Shown: in pieces, positions 9,503 to 18,586 of the stretch
Layout: each line of letters begins with the position of its first letter
Position numbering within the stretch: the first letter of the stretch is position 1
NCBI GenBank assembly: GCA_001516025.1
Contig: LOEU01000036.1
Coordinates: forward strand, 105,836 to 169,835
Source: a bacterium BRH_c32
Lineage (GTDB): Bacteria; Bacteroidota; Ignavibacteria; Ignavibacteriales; Melioribacteraceae
DNA: 64,000 bases
Direction of reading: 5' to 3'
Notes under the pieces: model-generated
Seen by the model: the letters and a program-made list of their open reading frames with translations, nothing else
Database searches by the model: none
Told to the model about the DNA's origin: nothing
Program-made: the position numbers and the translations under genes

Positions 9503-10350
9503 TAAAGTTTTGCTTTCACTTGTTTTTCGAGTAGATCAATTCTTGATACAAAGAACTCATAATTTTTATCGTTTCTTCCGGCTTCTCTTGCAAGATCAAG
9601 TTCTTTTAAAGAATCGGTAAATTTATTTTGCTTAAATAAAACTTTCGCTTTAACGTAATGTGTAAGGTAGCTATTATTAGCACTTATGGCAGCATCTGCA
9701 TATTTAGCAGCGGCTTCCAATTCAATTCCTTTATCTGCAAGATACTCTGCCGAAGTATTGAATGTCTTAAAATCATCAGCTTTTGCTTTTCCGGTTGCTT
9801 CTTTAATTCTATCCACTGCTTGCTTTACTACGTCCACATTTATCTTAAAGGACACTTTCACTCTTTCCCAATTAAAATTAAAAGTAGCACTGCTATCGCT
9901 TAAATCCGTAAATGAAAAAGTAAGCCATTCAGTAAAATCATCTGCTTCAGGATAAACAGTAAAACGCATCAGATCTTCCTCTTGCTTATAATCATAAGCA
10001 CCCCATTGTTTCCAAACTTTATTTAGAATTACTGTTGTACTGTTATTAGGAATAGTAAAAAAAGAATATTTACCTGCGGGTACATTCTTATTATCTATAA
10101 TTACATCGGTAGAAAACTCAATTGTAGTGGCGTCATTAGCACCTGTGCGCCAAACTTTATTTAGAGGAACGAGATCGCCCCAAACTGTTCTTCCTTTGAC
10201 TCCCGGTCTATGATATTCCACCGTTACATTAGTATAACCGATCATTTGGCTTACCGATGCTTTCGGACTTAATTTCGGTAATTCTATTTGAGCATAATTA
10301 ACTGCCGTAACAAATAAAAATGAAATCAATAGTAGTTTTATATATATCAT
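9502..10350 (-). CDS. DUF2911 family secreted protein
   Basis: The predicted start is the ATG at 10350, which has an AGGGGA ribosome site 6 nt upstream and opens directly into a signal peptide (MIYIKLLL...NYAQ); an upstream in-frame start at 10386 would place 12 extra residues before it. The mature protein carries the DUF2911 signature: ASVSQMIGYTNVTVEYHRPG, KVWRTGANDATTIEFSTDV and VPAGKYSFFTIPN. The C-terminal third (about 180-280) is helical with a TPR-like pattern. DUF2911 proteins are common in Bacteroidota-like bacteria and have no established biochemical role. It is co-transcribed and translationally coupled with ispH. Confidence 0.85.
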   Translation of the reverse strand: MIYIKLLLISFLFVTAVNYAQIELPKLSPKASVSQMIGYTNVTVEYHRPGVKGRTVWGDLVPLNKVWRTGANDATTIEFSTDVIIDNKNVPAGKYSFFTIPNNSTTVILNKVWKQWGAYDYKQEEDLMRFTVYPEADDFTEWLTFSFTDLSDSSATFNFNWERVKVSFKINVDVVKQAVDRIKEATGKAKADDFKTFNTSAEYLADKGIELEAAAKYADAAISANNSYLTHYVKAKVLFKQNKFTDSLKELDLAREAGRNDKNYEFFVSRIDLLEKQVKAKL

Positions 10351-10393
10351 GCTAATTCCCCTTTTTATAAATAAACATTTACGCAATATAAAA

Positions 10394-10474
10394 AGTTCTC
10401 AATGGATTTAAAAGCGAAAAGGCGGAGTAATAAGAGCAGCCCAGCCGAGAACTGCTTCCTAAAATCCGCCTTTT
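10394..10474. other. Structured leader candidate upstream of the DUF2911 gene
   Basis: Perfect 10-bp arms (AAAAGGCGGA at 10417-10426 and TCCGCCTTTT at 10465-10474) enclose an inner 5-bp stem (AGCAG/CTGCT). The loop segment GAGAACT (10447-10453) is complementary to AGTTCTC at 10394-10400 outside the hairpin, which allows a pseudoknot or alternative pairing. It lies 44 bp or more upstream of the DUF2911 start. It could be a leader or attenuator on the minus strand, or a plus-strand terminator-like RNA; no known RNA family was recognised. Confidence 0.4.
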
Positions 10475-10610
10475 ATCAGAAACGTATCCCGTTTCTATTT
10501 AGAGGGTGCATTATAATAATTACAAACATAATGCCAGATGATAAAGAACACGTAATTACTTATAAACTTAAATCACTTTTTTAATACTTACTTCAAAATT
10601 TCTATAAAAA

Positions 10611-10645
10611 CAAAAAAATGAGTGCGGTTTTTAAGCCGCACTCAT
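10611..10645 (-). terminator. Rho-independent terminator of the thioester adhesin gene
   Basis: A perfect 10-bp stem (ATGAGTGCGG / CCGCACTCAT, 8-nt loop) is followed on the minus strand by seven Ts. It starts 20 bp beyond the stop codon of the 1391-residue surface protein. Confidence 0.88.
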
Positions 10646-10664
10646 ACTGAATTCTTAAATCTAA

Positions 10665-13600
10665 TTACTTCATCAATACCATTTTCTTCGACATATTTAC
10701 ATTATTACCTGTAAGATTGTAAATATAGATACCGGAAGCTAAGCTGCGTGCATCAAAATTGAATTTGTGTACACCCGGTGTCAATTCACCATTTAATAAT
10801 GTTGTTACTTCCTGACCAAGTATATTGAATATTCTTAATGAATACTTACCGCTTGCAGGAATAGAGAACTGAATTGTTGTAGTCGGATTAAATGGATTAG
10901 GATAATTCTGTTCAAGTGAGAATGTTGTAGGTAATTCTTCCACTTGTTCTGCATCGGTTGTTCCATTAACCATCTTGAATACTAAACCGTCTTTTGTACC
11001 TGCGAAAAGGTCGCCGTTATTTGTAGTAACTGAACTTACATTCTGTCCGCCCATACCTAAACTAGTCCATGTAGCACCTAAATCGTTAGATACGAATACA
11101 CCGTTTGTAAGTGAGCTTGCATATAGAACGTCTCCTGTTCCTACTGATACAGAGTAAACGAATTTCACATTAAGAGCTGTTACGTTATTCCAAGTAATAC
11201 CGCCGTCATTTGAAGAATAAAGACCGTTTCCATAAGTACCTGCGAATAATACGTCCGAAGATGTAGCAGCTAAAGACCATGCGAACTGATAGCAGAGGCT
11301 TAATTTTACCCATGTATTTGTAGAAGCGTCTAATCTAAATACACCGCCGCCGAATGTTGCGGCATAAATATGTTGTGATGTAGCTACTAAAGATTGAATT
11401 ACATTAAAGTAACCGAAACCTTCATTCAATTGCATCCAAGTAGTACCGTTATCAGATGATTTATAAACGCCTGATCCCCATGTACCTGCATAGATTGTTC
11501 CGTTTGCTGCTACTGTTAGTGAATGAACATCTATTCCTGCTAATCCGCTTAATACCCAAGTTGTACCGTTAAATTTGAATACACCCTGTTCGGTAGCTGC
11601 GAATAATGAACCGTTATTTACTTTTAATGCCCATACTATTGCTACGTGCATATCTGAATTGATTCTTGTCCATGTAGTTCCATTATCGGTTGATTTATAA
11701 ATCTTTCCGCCGAATGTACCTGCATAGATAGTATTGCCATCGTAAGCCATTGCATAAATTATTTCGTTAGCGAAAGTACCAACTTGTTCCCAGCATCCGC
11801 CATTACCGGTATTTCCACCTGTATTGCCGCCAGTGTTACCACCTGTATTGCCACCAGTGTTTCCGCCTGTACTGCCGGAAACTGCACCAACTACTACTGT
11901 AACGCTTGAGGAGTTGTTACCTGAAACAGGATCGTTACCTAATGATGCGCTAATGAAAGCTACGTTTACAATATCTTTTGCTTGAGGAATGCTGCCGATA
12001 AATGAAGATAGGTTAAACTGACCAATACCTGTAAGTGATTTACAAACCATTTGACCATTCTGAACACCTGATACGAAATCGACTGCTGCGAATGGAGCAA
12101 GTATTGAACCTCTTACATCGATTCCCTGAATTTTTAGAGTTGTTGCCTGTGGGAAATTGAATAATACGTTATTGCTACTTGTACCTGTTACGGTTAAGCC
12201 GCCTGTCCAGCTAACGTTTGTTCCATCAATATTGATTAATACAACTGAACCATTAGGAGCATTTACTTCAAAATTATTAGCTGTCGATAATTCTGAACCG
12301 GCAACCGAGAATACGTTTAAGAAAGGATCGTTACCGACTAATTTAAGTCCGCCCCATTCAAATGTCTTTGTTCCGTTTACAGGGTAAGCTGCTAATGTAG
12401 AAGAAAGATTTTCCAAGTATGATTTTGCTGCTGCGAAATCGATTGGATTATCTTGTCTAAGTGTTCCACCGGAAATACTTACAGAGAAGAAATTAGGAGC
12501 ACTCATATTTGTGCTGTTGCCATATACTACGTTTCCGTTATAAACTGCACCGCTTGTAAATGTAAGATTATTACCTACAACCAAAACGTCTCCGCTATTA
12601 GCAGGTAATTGATCGCCAACACTGTAACTTCCGAATGTTGCATTTCTTCCAACTGCTACTTTTCCTTGTGTATCTGATGATGGTTGACTTGCGTCTTCAA
12701 TAACAAATAAGTTATAATCTTTTGCTAAACCAAGATCGAAATAGCTTGTATTTACAACGTCAACATCTACTTTTACCGTAATTGTTAGTTCGGCAGTTCC
12801 GCCATTTGATAGCGTTCCAACTGTCCATAACCCTGTTGAATAATCGTAAGTCCCTTGAGTGGCTGTATTTGATAGATACTCTAAACCGCCCGGGATAATA
12901 TCTGTAACTGCTACGCCTGCTGCTGAAGCCGGACCGTTATTTTTTACTTTTACTGTATATGTGAAAATATCGCCATCATTTAATGATGTTTTGCTTGCTG
13001 TTTTTATTACTTCAAGATCTGCATCTATTACAACAGGTGTAAGGAATAATCCTGCATCAACTGTTTTGATGTTGTCATTCCAATTAATTGTATAACATTC
13101 TGTCTTTCCTGTGGTAACGTTTGCGTCTGAATCTTTTTCGTCATTGCTACCCGCATCTTTAACTGTAAATTCATAACCTGTCGGAGCAACAAATTCTACT
13201 TTGTAGCTGCCCGGTAATAAATTACTGAATAGATATTTACCGTTAATATCGGTTGTGGTTGTAGCAACTACTGTATTTGTAGAGCAATCGTATAATTTTA
13301 CTGTAACGCCCTGAATACCTGATTCGTTATTATCTTGAATACCGTCTTTATCTGTATCGATCCATACGTAATCGCCTAAAGATGCTTTTTGGAAATTCTG
13401 TCCGCACTCTAAGAAACCACGATCAACCGTTCCATTATCAAAGTTTTCGTTAATGTTTGTAGCAGCATCATTTAATTGAGAGAAAGAATATCCGGTATTA
13501 ACTCCACTGATTGCTTTATTGGCAATAACTAAAAATTCATTAACTGTTTTGCCTGCTAATGGACCTGAAGCAATATATAGATCACCCATTGGAGAAGTGT

Positions 13601-14840
13601 TTGTTCCAAGATTTCCTGCTGCGCTATAATTAACTGCTAATGTAACTGCAACAACTTGAGAAACTAAAGTGTTTTTTACTGTGTTGCTGCCTGGATTAAC
13701 CCAATTTTGAGTTAATGCACCTGAAGTACCGGTATTAGGTAAGAAAGTTTTTACTGCTGCTGCCGAGGTTAATTTAAGTGTATAACCATTACCAACGCCG
13801 GAATTTCCGACAGTTAAACCTGAAGGGAATACCTGTGCAAAATATTGGTCTCTGATTTGACCCGGCTGGCTATTAGAAGGACTTCCCCATCCGCCGATTG
13901 TGAATGTTGTATAACCATATAAATCGCAAGAAGGAATCTGATACCAGTTTACGTTTAATTTAATTGATTTTGTGTCTGTTGTCGGAGTTGCGAGAACTAA
14001 TTTTTGTTTTGCGTTTGGAGAAGCTTTATGTACATAACGTGTACCTTGAGGAATCTGAACTTGAGCAGTTGCCGTAACTTCTGCATTTCCTACACCACTA
14101 TGAGATAAGGTGATTAATTGTGAGCTGCCCGGAACGTTTGATAATACTGTTGTGTGGCTTAATGTTCCAAGATTTGTAGTCAATGTAATTTCAACACCTG
14201 TTAAGTAATTGCCTAGAAGATCTAGTGCATAAGCATAAAAGGTAGCATTAACACCTTGAGGGACTGAAATAGGAGAAGGCATTAAGATAAGTGTCTGGAT
14301 AGGTGTTGCATTATTTAAGTGATTTGCTTCTACATCTGCTTTAATCTGTAATGCTCTTGCTTTAATAGTTGCATCCTGAACCGTGTTAATATCCAAACCA
14401 TCAGAATAATGCCAAATAGAAACCTGAACTGCTGCGGCTTCTTTAGCTTCTGTTGATAAAGCATTTGCATAAGGAAGTGGAATGTGTGGATAATAATGGT
14501 TTAAAATGTAAGTGATTTGGGAAGGAGTAGTTCCTTCATCCCAATAATCTTCATTTATAGCTAATGGATTGCCAATATCGATACAGAAGAATTTTTGGTT
14601 GTTTCCATTTAGAGTTCCATTGAATGTACCTGCATTTACGTTTTGTACTGTACCCGGATTAAGTGGGTTATCGAATTTTACTGATGTAACTTTATCCGTA
14701 CCTGAAACTTTCGCTATACTTGTGTAATCTGTAATTTTATTTACGTTTTTTAATTGGGCAAGATTTAGAGAAGTGAATCCCAATACAAGTGCTATTGCTA
14801 AGGTGAGCACTCTTAAAATTGGTTTCGACTGTTTACTCAT
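10665..14840 (-). CDS. Giant T9SS surface protein: thioester domain, SdrD-B, DUF11 split by choice-of-anchor A, propeller
   Basis: A 1391-residue protein. Residues 1-29 are a signal peptide. Residues about 75-175 resemble a thioester adhesin domain: FFCID with Cys86 and AVQVSIWHYSDG with Gln139, matching the Cys-Gln pair that forms the internal thioester. Residues about 487-600 are an SdrD B-like domain (DYVWIDTDKDGIQD). A DUF11 domain begins at about 608; after VVN696 it is interrupted by a choice-of-anchor A domain (about 697-957), and its last strand follows as GNNSSSVTVVV. A GGNT-repeat linker occupies 991-1015. Four or more BNR-like repeats (Y.GTFGGKIYKSTDNGTTW) form a propeller to about 1300. 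The last 80 residues are a T9SS type A sorting domain (NYPNPFNP). An AGGAG site precedes the ATG. Covalent attachment to a host or surface is inferred from the thioester. Confidence 0.88.
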   Translation of the reverse strand: MSKQSKPILRVLTLAIALVLGFTSLNLAQLKNVNKITDYTSIAKVSGTDKVTSVKFDNPLNPGTVQNVNAGTFNGTLNGNNQKFFCIDIGNPLAINEDYWDEGTTPSQITYILNHYYPHIPLPYANALSTEAKEAAAVQVSIWHYSDGLDINTVQDATIKARALQIKADVEANHLNNATPIQTLILMPSPISVPQGVNATFYAYALDLLGNYLTGVEITLTTNLGTLSHTTVLSNVPGSSQLITLSHSGVGNAEVTATAQVQIPQGTRYVHKASPNAKQKLVLATPTTDTKSIKLNVNWYQIPSCDLYGYTTFTIGGWGSPSNSQPGQIRDQYFAQVFPSGLTVGNSGVGNGYTLKLTSAAAVKTFLPNTGTSGALTQNWVNPGSNTVKNTLVSQVVAVTLAVNYSAAGNLGTNTSPMGDLYIASGPLAGKTVNEFLVIANKAISGVNTGYSFSQLNDAATNINENFDNGTVDRGFLECGQNFQKASLGDYVWIDTDKDGIQDNNESGIQGVTVKLYDCSTNTVVATTTTDINGKYLFSNLLPGSYKVEFVAPTGYEFTVKDAGSNDEKDSDANVTTGKTECYTINWNDNIKTVDAGLFLTPVVIDADLEVIKTASKTSLNDGDIFTYTVKVKNNGPASAAGVAVTDIIPGGLEYLSNTATQGTYDYSTGLWTVGTLSNGGTAELTITVKVDVDVVNTSYFDLGLAKDYNLFVIEDASQPSSDTQGKVAVGRNATFGSYSVGDQLPANSGDVLVVGNNLTFTSGAVYNGNVVYGNSTNMSAPNFFSVSISGGTLRQDNPIDFAAAKSYLENLSSTLAAYPVNGTKTFEWGGLKLVGNDPFLNVFSVAGSELSTANNFEVNAPNGSVVLINIDGTNVSWTGGLTVTGTSSNNVLFNFPQATTLKIQGIDVRGSILAPFAAVDFVSGVQNGQMVCKSLTGIGQFNLSSFIGSIPQAKDIVNVAFISASLGNDPVSGNNSSSVTVVVGAVSGSTGGNTGGNTGGNTGGNTGGNTGNGGCWEQVGTFANEIIYAMAYDGNTIYAGTFGGKIYKSTDNGTTWTRINSDMHVAIVWALKVNNGSLFAATEQGVFKFNGTTWVLSGLAGIDVHSLTVAANGTIYAGTWGSGVYKSSDNGTTWMQLNEGFGYFNVIQSLVATSQHIYAATFGGGVFRLDASTNTWVKLSLCYQFAWSLAATSSDVLFAGTYGNGLYSSNDGGITWNNVTALNVKFVYSVSVGTGDVLYASSLTNGVFVSNDLGATWTSLGMGGQNVSSVTTNNGDLFAGTKDGLVFKMVNGTTDAEQVEELPTTFSLEQNYPNPFNPTTTIQFSIPASGKYSLRIFNILGQEVTTLLNGELTPGVHKFNFDARSLASGIYIYNLTGNNVNMSKKMVLMK
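11796..11870 (-). repeat. Six-fold 12-bp coding repeat (GGNT linker)
   Basis: Tandem 12-nt units encode Gly-Gly-Asn-Thr repeated about six times (residues 991-1015 of the adhesin), a flexible spacer between the DUF11/anchor region and the propeller. Codon-level variation between units is slight. Such a repeat could vary in copy number between strains. Confidence 0.85.
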
Positions 14841-14879
14841 TTTGCTACTCCTTTGATTAAAGAATTTTCAAGAGGAAAT

Positions 14880-14894
14880 GCAAGTAAAGTGCCA
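14880..14894 (-). promoter_or_regulatory. Sigma-54 (-24/-12) promoter of the thioester adhesin
   Basis: On the minus strand the sequence reads TGGCAC-TTTAC-TTGC followed by A. This matches the RpoN consensus TGGCAC-N5-TTGCW exactly, including the GG and GC dinucleotides 10 nt apart. The predicted transcription start is near 14868, giving a leader of about 28 nt that contains the AGGAG ribosome site. Two sigma-54 activator genes lie elsewhere in the window. Confidence 0.85.
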
Positions 14895-14955
14895 TAAAAA
14901 TGTTGTGTTTTTGAGCTGTTTTCGCAGGATTTAGGAGGGTACTAATTAGGCGAGT

Positions 14956-15002
14956 GTATCATTATGATACCCCGATTTATTTTGGGTCAATTTTTTATGA
15001 CC
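14956..15002. promoter_or_regulatory. Two dyads upstream of the sigma-54 promoter (candidate enhancer sites)
   Basis: GTATCAT-T-ATGATAC (14956-14970) is a perfect 7-bp dyad centred about 95 nt upstream of the predicted start. GGTCA-N8-TGACC (14985-15002) is a second dyad about 30 nt farther. This is the usual distance for sigma-54 activator binding sites. The remaining 14841-15116 spacer is AT-rich with no ORF. Confidence 0.45.
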
Positions 15003-15116
15003 TAAAAAATGTGTCAATTGAAGCTAAAAACGAAGAAACTCCGGCGGGAATAGATTATTCAGAAGTATTTTTTAAATTTCCATTTATCTAAAGTAAACCT
15101 TGATTAAACATACGTG

Positions 15117-16520
15117 CTAACTTTTGGTTAGCAGTGCTACGTTTTCTATATGGTAAGTATGAGGGAACATATCGACCGGGCGGATTTTGATCAATTTATA
15201 ACCTCCCTCTGCCAGTAACTTAATATCTCGTGCCTGTGTGGCGGGGTTACAGCTTATATATACTAATTTCTCAGGCGATAGCTCTAAAATATTATGGATC
15301 GTTTTCGGATTCATACCGCTTCGGGGAGGATCTGCTATTATTACGTCAGGTTTTTTAATCCCCAGCTCTTCAATCAAAGGAGTAAATGACTTATTCAAGT
15401 CCGCTAATATCGGTTTGAAATTATCTATCTCGTTTAGTCCAATATTTATTTTGGCGTCTTCCACTGCCGGATCTACCGATTCAAAGCCATATATATAGTT
15501 TACTCTTTCTGAAATAAATATCGGAATAGTTCCCGCTCCCGAATAAAGGTCATAAACCACCTCATTCCCTTTGAAATCAGCAAAATCTAATGCCGTCTGA
15601 TAAAGTGCTTCGGCTTGAAGTGGATTGGTCTGGAAAAATGAATTGGCACTAATCCGAAATTTCCCTTTCCCGATCGATTCATAGATATATCCGCTGCCGG
15701 AATAGACTTTTTCGTATTCTCCGATTGCCACAGAAGATTTTCGGGTACTTATGTTATTTATCATTGTAGTAACATAAGGAAATTGGGTGGAAAGTTCATC
15801 GAAGTAGTTTTCGACTATCGGATCTTCTCCATAAGTAACGAGATTAATCATAAAATCATCGAAATGGAACGATTGCTTTATAACGAGATTTTTTAATAAT
15901 CCTTCGCCGCTGCGAACGGAAAAGGGTTTAATATCTCTGCTCTTGAAATATTCGCGCGTGAAGTTTAGAATATCATTACTTCTTTCAGATTGCAAATAAC
16001 ATTTTTCAATATCTATTACTTTATCATAAACTCCGGGGACGTGGAAACCGAGTGCGAAATTACGATCAGATATCTCCCCTTCAGTACTAAGTTCTTCAAA
16101 AGTCAAAAAGCGCTTATCGGCAAATGAAAATTCCATCTTATTGCGGTAAAACTGTGTTAATCCCGAAGGCAAAATTGGCAGAATTTCAAATCCGCTTAGT
16201 CCGCCGATCCTTTCAAAAATATCTACAACCTGTTCTTGCTTATAAGATAGCTGTTTTTCGTACGATAAATCTTGCTGTTTGCATCCGCCGCACGTTCCAA
16301 AATGAGAACAGAATTTTTCTATTCTAAAGGAAGATGGCTCGATAATTTTTTCTACTGCTGCCTCGGCATAGTTTTTCTTAATCTTTTTTATTTTGGCAAT
16401 TACCTTATCGCCCGGAAGCGATTTATCTACAAAATAAACAAATCCCTCAACCTTTGATATTCCTTTTCCTTCAAATGCGTAATCGGTAATCTCAAGCTCT
16501 ATTAATTCGCCTTTTTTCAT
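15117..16520 (-). CDS. rlmD: 23S rRNA (uracil-C5)-methyltransferase, RlmD/RumA family
   Basis: A 467-residue protein with an N-terminal TRAM domain (1-60), the four cysteines of the 4Fe-4S cluster (Cys71, Cys77, Cys80 and Cys174), a SAM-binding motif DLYSGAGTIPIF, IIADPPRSGM, and the catalytic cysteine in YISCNPATQARD. The family methylates C5 of uridine in 23S rRNA (U1939 or U747) or tRNA (TrmA); the Fe-S cluster favours the rRNA enzymes, but the exact target cannot be read from sequence. It overlaps the upstream methyltransferase gene by 4 nt, implying a two-gene operon. Confidence 0.88.
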   Translation of the reverse strand: MKKGELIELEITDYAFEGKGISKVEGFVYFVDKSLPGDKVIAKIKKIKKNYAEAAVEKIIEPSSFRIEKFCSHFGTCGGCKQQDLSYEKQLSYKQEQVVDIFERIGGLSGFEILPILPSGLTQFYRNKMEFSFADKRFLTFEELSTEGEISDRNFALGFHVPGVYDKVIDIEKCYLQSERSNDILNFTREYFKSRDIKPFSVRSGEGLLKNLVIKQSFHFDDFMINLVTYGEDPIVENYFDELSTQFPYVTTMINNISTRKSSVAIGEYEKVYSGSGYIYESIGKGKFRISANSFFQTNPLQAEALYQTALDFADFKGNEVVYDLYSGAGTIPIFISERVNYIYGFESVDPAVEDAKINIGLNEIDNFKPILADLNKSFTPLIEELGIKKPDVIIADPPRSGMNPKTIHNILELSPEKLVYISCNPATQARDIKLLAEGGYKLIKIRPVDMFPHTYHIENVALLTKS

Positions 16521-17224
16521 TTCTTCCTAAGTATTAGTGATTTGAATCCGATAAACTTATCAGCACCATGCCTTAAATATGCGTTAGTCTCGTGGCTTAT
16601 TTTATTAATCAATTTCTTGTAATAAATTTTTTCATCTTTGCTCATTTCTTCGTATTGAACATCTAACATTGCTCTATTCTTATTAAAATAGATATGAAGA
16701 GTGGAGGTCAAATCAACTTCCTCAACTACTTCAAAACCTCGCTCGGTATAATAATTAGATAATTCATCATGGAAAAGGGGGAGCATTGAAGAACTATCGA
16801 AAATATTTTTTACGAATGGAGGGCACTCTTTTTGAAGCGTGGTAATTTCGCCAACCGAAAAAATCCCACTCACCTTTAGAATCCTTTTAAATTCTTTAAT
16901 AATTTTGTTTCGCTTAGTCGAAGATACAGATGCCTGCGCATAGATATAATCGAAATGGTCTTTCGCAAAATCGGTATTATCAAATTCCATTAAGCTTACT
17001 AAAATTTTATCCTTAGTTTCAATGAGCATATTAGCATTTAATTGCGATTCGTAATCTTCTACAATAAGGCTGCATTCTAAACTGAATTTTTCCGAAAGAT
17101 GCATCGCAATCTTTTCGCTTGCCGAACCAGCGACTAAAAGTTTCTCCCCTGCCTGCGGTTCATTTTCTAATAGATATGCTTTTATTCTTGACATCTGCTT
17201 ATCTAATCCGGGTAATAGTATCAT
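16517..17224 (-). CDS. Class I SAM-dependent methyltransferase-like protein
   Basis: A 235-residue cytoplasmic protein. Residues about 25-140 follow the Rossmann methyltransferase order: GEKLLVAGSASEKIA as motif I (with AGSAS in place of the usual GxGxG), an acidic end of strand 2 (IVEDY), FDYIYAQASVSS as motif IV, and FKRILKVSGIFSVGE as motif V. A C-terminal helical region follows. The substrate is unknown; the degraded glycine motif makes SAM binding probable rather than certain. It is the first gene of the operon with rlmD (ATGA overlap), hinting at RNA modification. Confidence 0.65.
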   Translation of the reverse strand: MILLPGLDKQMSRIKAYLLENEPQAGEKLLVAGSASEKIAMHLSEKFSLECSLIVEDYESQLNANMLIETKDKILVSLMEFDNTDFAKDHFDYIYAQASVSSTKRNKIIKEFKRILKVSGIFSVGEITTLQKECPPFVKNIFDSSSMLPLFHDELSNYYTERGFEVVEEVDLTSTLHIYFNKNRAMLDVQYEEMSKDEKIYYKKLINKISHETNAYLRHGADKFIGFKSLILRKK

Positions 17225-17312
17225 AATATTCTTATCTTTTTTTAATCAATAAATAAATGTAAACAACTTATCTAATTAATTGTATATTTTTAGGAACCAA
17301 ATTTAATATTAT

Positions 17313-17900
17313 ATGAAAAAGATATTAATACCGATAGCAATATTTTTTACTTTTATCTCCTGCCAAGAAAAATTTCCTGTTTTGGATAGCTGGGGTTCAG
17401 CGAACTATAATCTTGTAAATCAGGATGGGGAGAAGGTGATATTTCCGCACGCTCTTAAAGGAAAGGTCTCTCTCGTAACTTATATATTTACTAACTGTCC
17501 CGATATATGCCCCCTTACGACTAATAATATGCGGCTTATTCAAGAGAGAATGAAAAAAGAAGGGATTAATCATGTCGATCTCTATTCGATTAGTTTCGAT
17601 CCCGAAGTAGATACTCCGCCTGTACTCAAAAAATTTGCCGAAATGAGAGACCTTAATTTATCTAATTGGCAATTCCTTACAGGAGATAAAAAAGAGATTG
17701 ACGATCTAATCCATCAGATAGGTGTATTTGCGGTGAGGGGAGATTCTACGGTTTTTGAAGATGGCAAAACTATCTATTATTATATTCATACCGATAGAAT
17801 TTCTCTTGTGGATAAAGAAGGGAAGATTAGAAAAAATTATCCGGGCAGTACTACTAATATTGATGAAGTAATTAATGACCTAAAAGATTTTAACGAATAA
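17313..17900 (+). CDS. SCO1/SenC/PrrC family copper-binding lipoprotein
   Basis: A 195-residue thioredoxin-fold protein. It has a lipobox-like TFISC (Cys17), the CPDIC motif (Cys62 and Cys66) and the conserved His159 (YYIHTDR), which are the three copper ligands of Sco proteins. Sco proteins deliver copper to, or reduce, the CuA site of cytochrome oxidase. The PCuAC gene follows after 13 bp, supporting a copper delivery role. No cytochrome oxidase gene is in the window. Confidence 0.93.
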   Translation: MKKILIPIAIFFTFISCQEKFPVLDSWGSANYNLVNQDGEKVIFPHALKGKVSLVTYIFTNCPDICPLTTNNMRLIQERMKKEGINHVDLYSISFDPEVDTPPVLKKFAEMRDLNLSNWQFLTGDKKEIDDLIHQIGVFAVRGDSTVFEDGKTIYYYIHTDRISLVDKEGKIRKNYPGSTTNIDEVINDLKDFNE

Positions 17901-17913
17901 AGGAGTATTACAG

Positions 17914-18420
17914 ATGAAGAGAATATTAATTTCCGTTCTGGCATTATTTTTAATTACCGCTTGCGGCACTGAAAAAAAAGAAGAGATGAAAACAGAAGCT
18001 CCCGCAGCCATTGAGCAAACTTCGACTAATTTAGAAATTACAAATGGATGGATTAGACCATCGGCAAAGGGAACTAATACAGCATTCTTTTTTGATGCAG
18101 TAAATGGAACAGATATGGACGACACATTGCTAACAGTAGAATCCGATATTGCAGAAGTTGTTCAGGTGCATGAGACCTATCAAGCAGATAAGGGTATGAT
18201 GGGAATGAGAGAAGTAAAAGGTGTGGCAATTCCGAAAGACTCGACCGTTAATTTTAAGCCACGCGGATTGCATATAATGTTAATAAAACTAAAACATGAC
18301 GTAAAGACCGGCGAAGAATATAAATTGAAATTGAACTTTGCAAAAAAAGGAAGTTTAGAAATCACCGCCCCGGTAAAGGATATGCTAACCAAACAGACAA
18401 TGGGTGAACATAAACACTAA
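17914..18420 (+). CDS. PCuA(C) copper chaperone lipoprotein
   Basis: A 168-residue lipoprotein (lipobox FLITAC, Cys17) with the PCuAC domain (about 42-155). The copper motif H-x11-M-x21-H-x-M is complete: His86, Met98, His120 and Met122. PCuAC binds Cu(I) in the periplasm and works with Sco to load the CuA centre of cytochrome oxidase. It directly follows the Sco gene with an AGGAG-type site, so the two are almost certainly co-transcribed. Confidence 0.93.
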   Translation: MKRILISVLALFLITACGTEKKEEMKTEAPAAIEQTSTNLEITNGWIRPSAKGTNTAFFFDAVNGTDMDDTLLTVESDIAEVVQVHETYQADKGMMGMREVKGVAIPKDSTVNFKPRGLHIMLIKLKHDVKTGEEYKLKLNFAKKGSLEITAPVKDMLTKQTMGEHKH

Positions 18421-18586
18421 GAATGTATATCCTAAAATAATTGCAAATTTGTCAAAATAATTCATTCTTTAAAATCATAAGAAATTGGTGAAGATTTATA
18501 AGAAACTAAAATATTTATATAAGTAATCCCATAGGGGAAGAAGATTACGAAGAATTATGCAATTTGCCGAAGAATTTTCTGATCGG

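Noticed and set aside
10402..10584. Sixty-residue plus-strand ORF
   Set aside because: It runs through the structured leader and terminator-like sequence; no ribosome site or family.
17313..18420. Copper resistance island
   Set aside because: Sco and PCuAC are oxidase assembly factors; no copper ATPase or CopY-type regulator is present.
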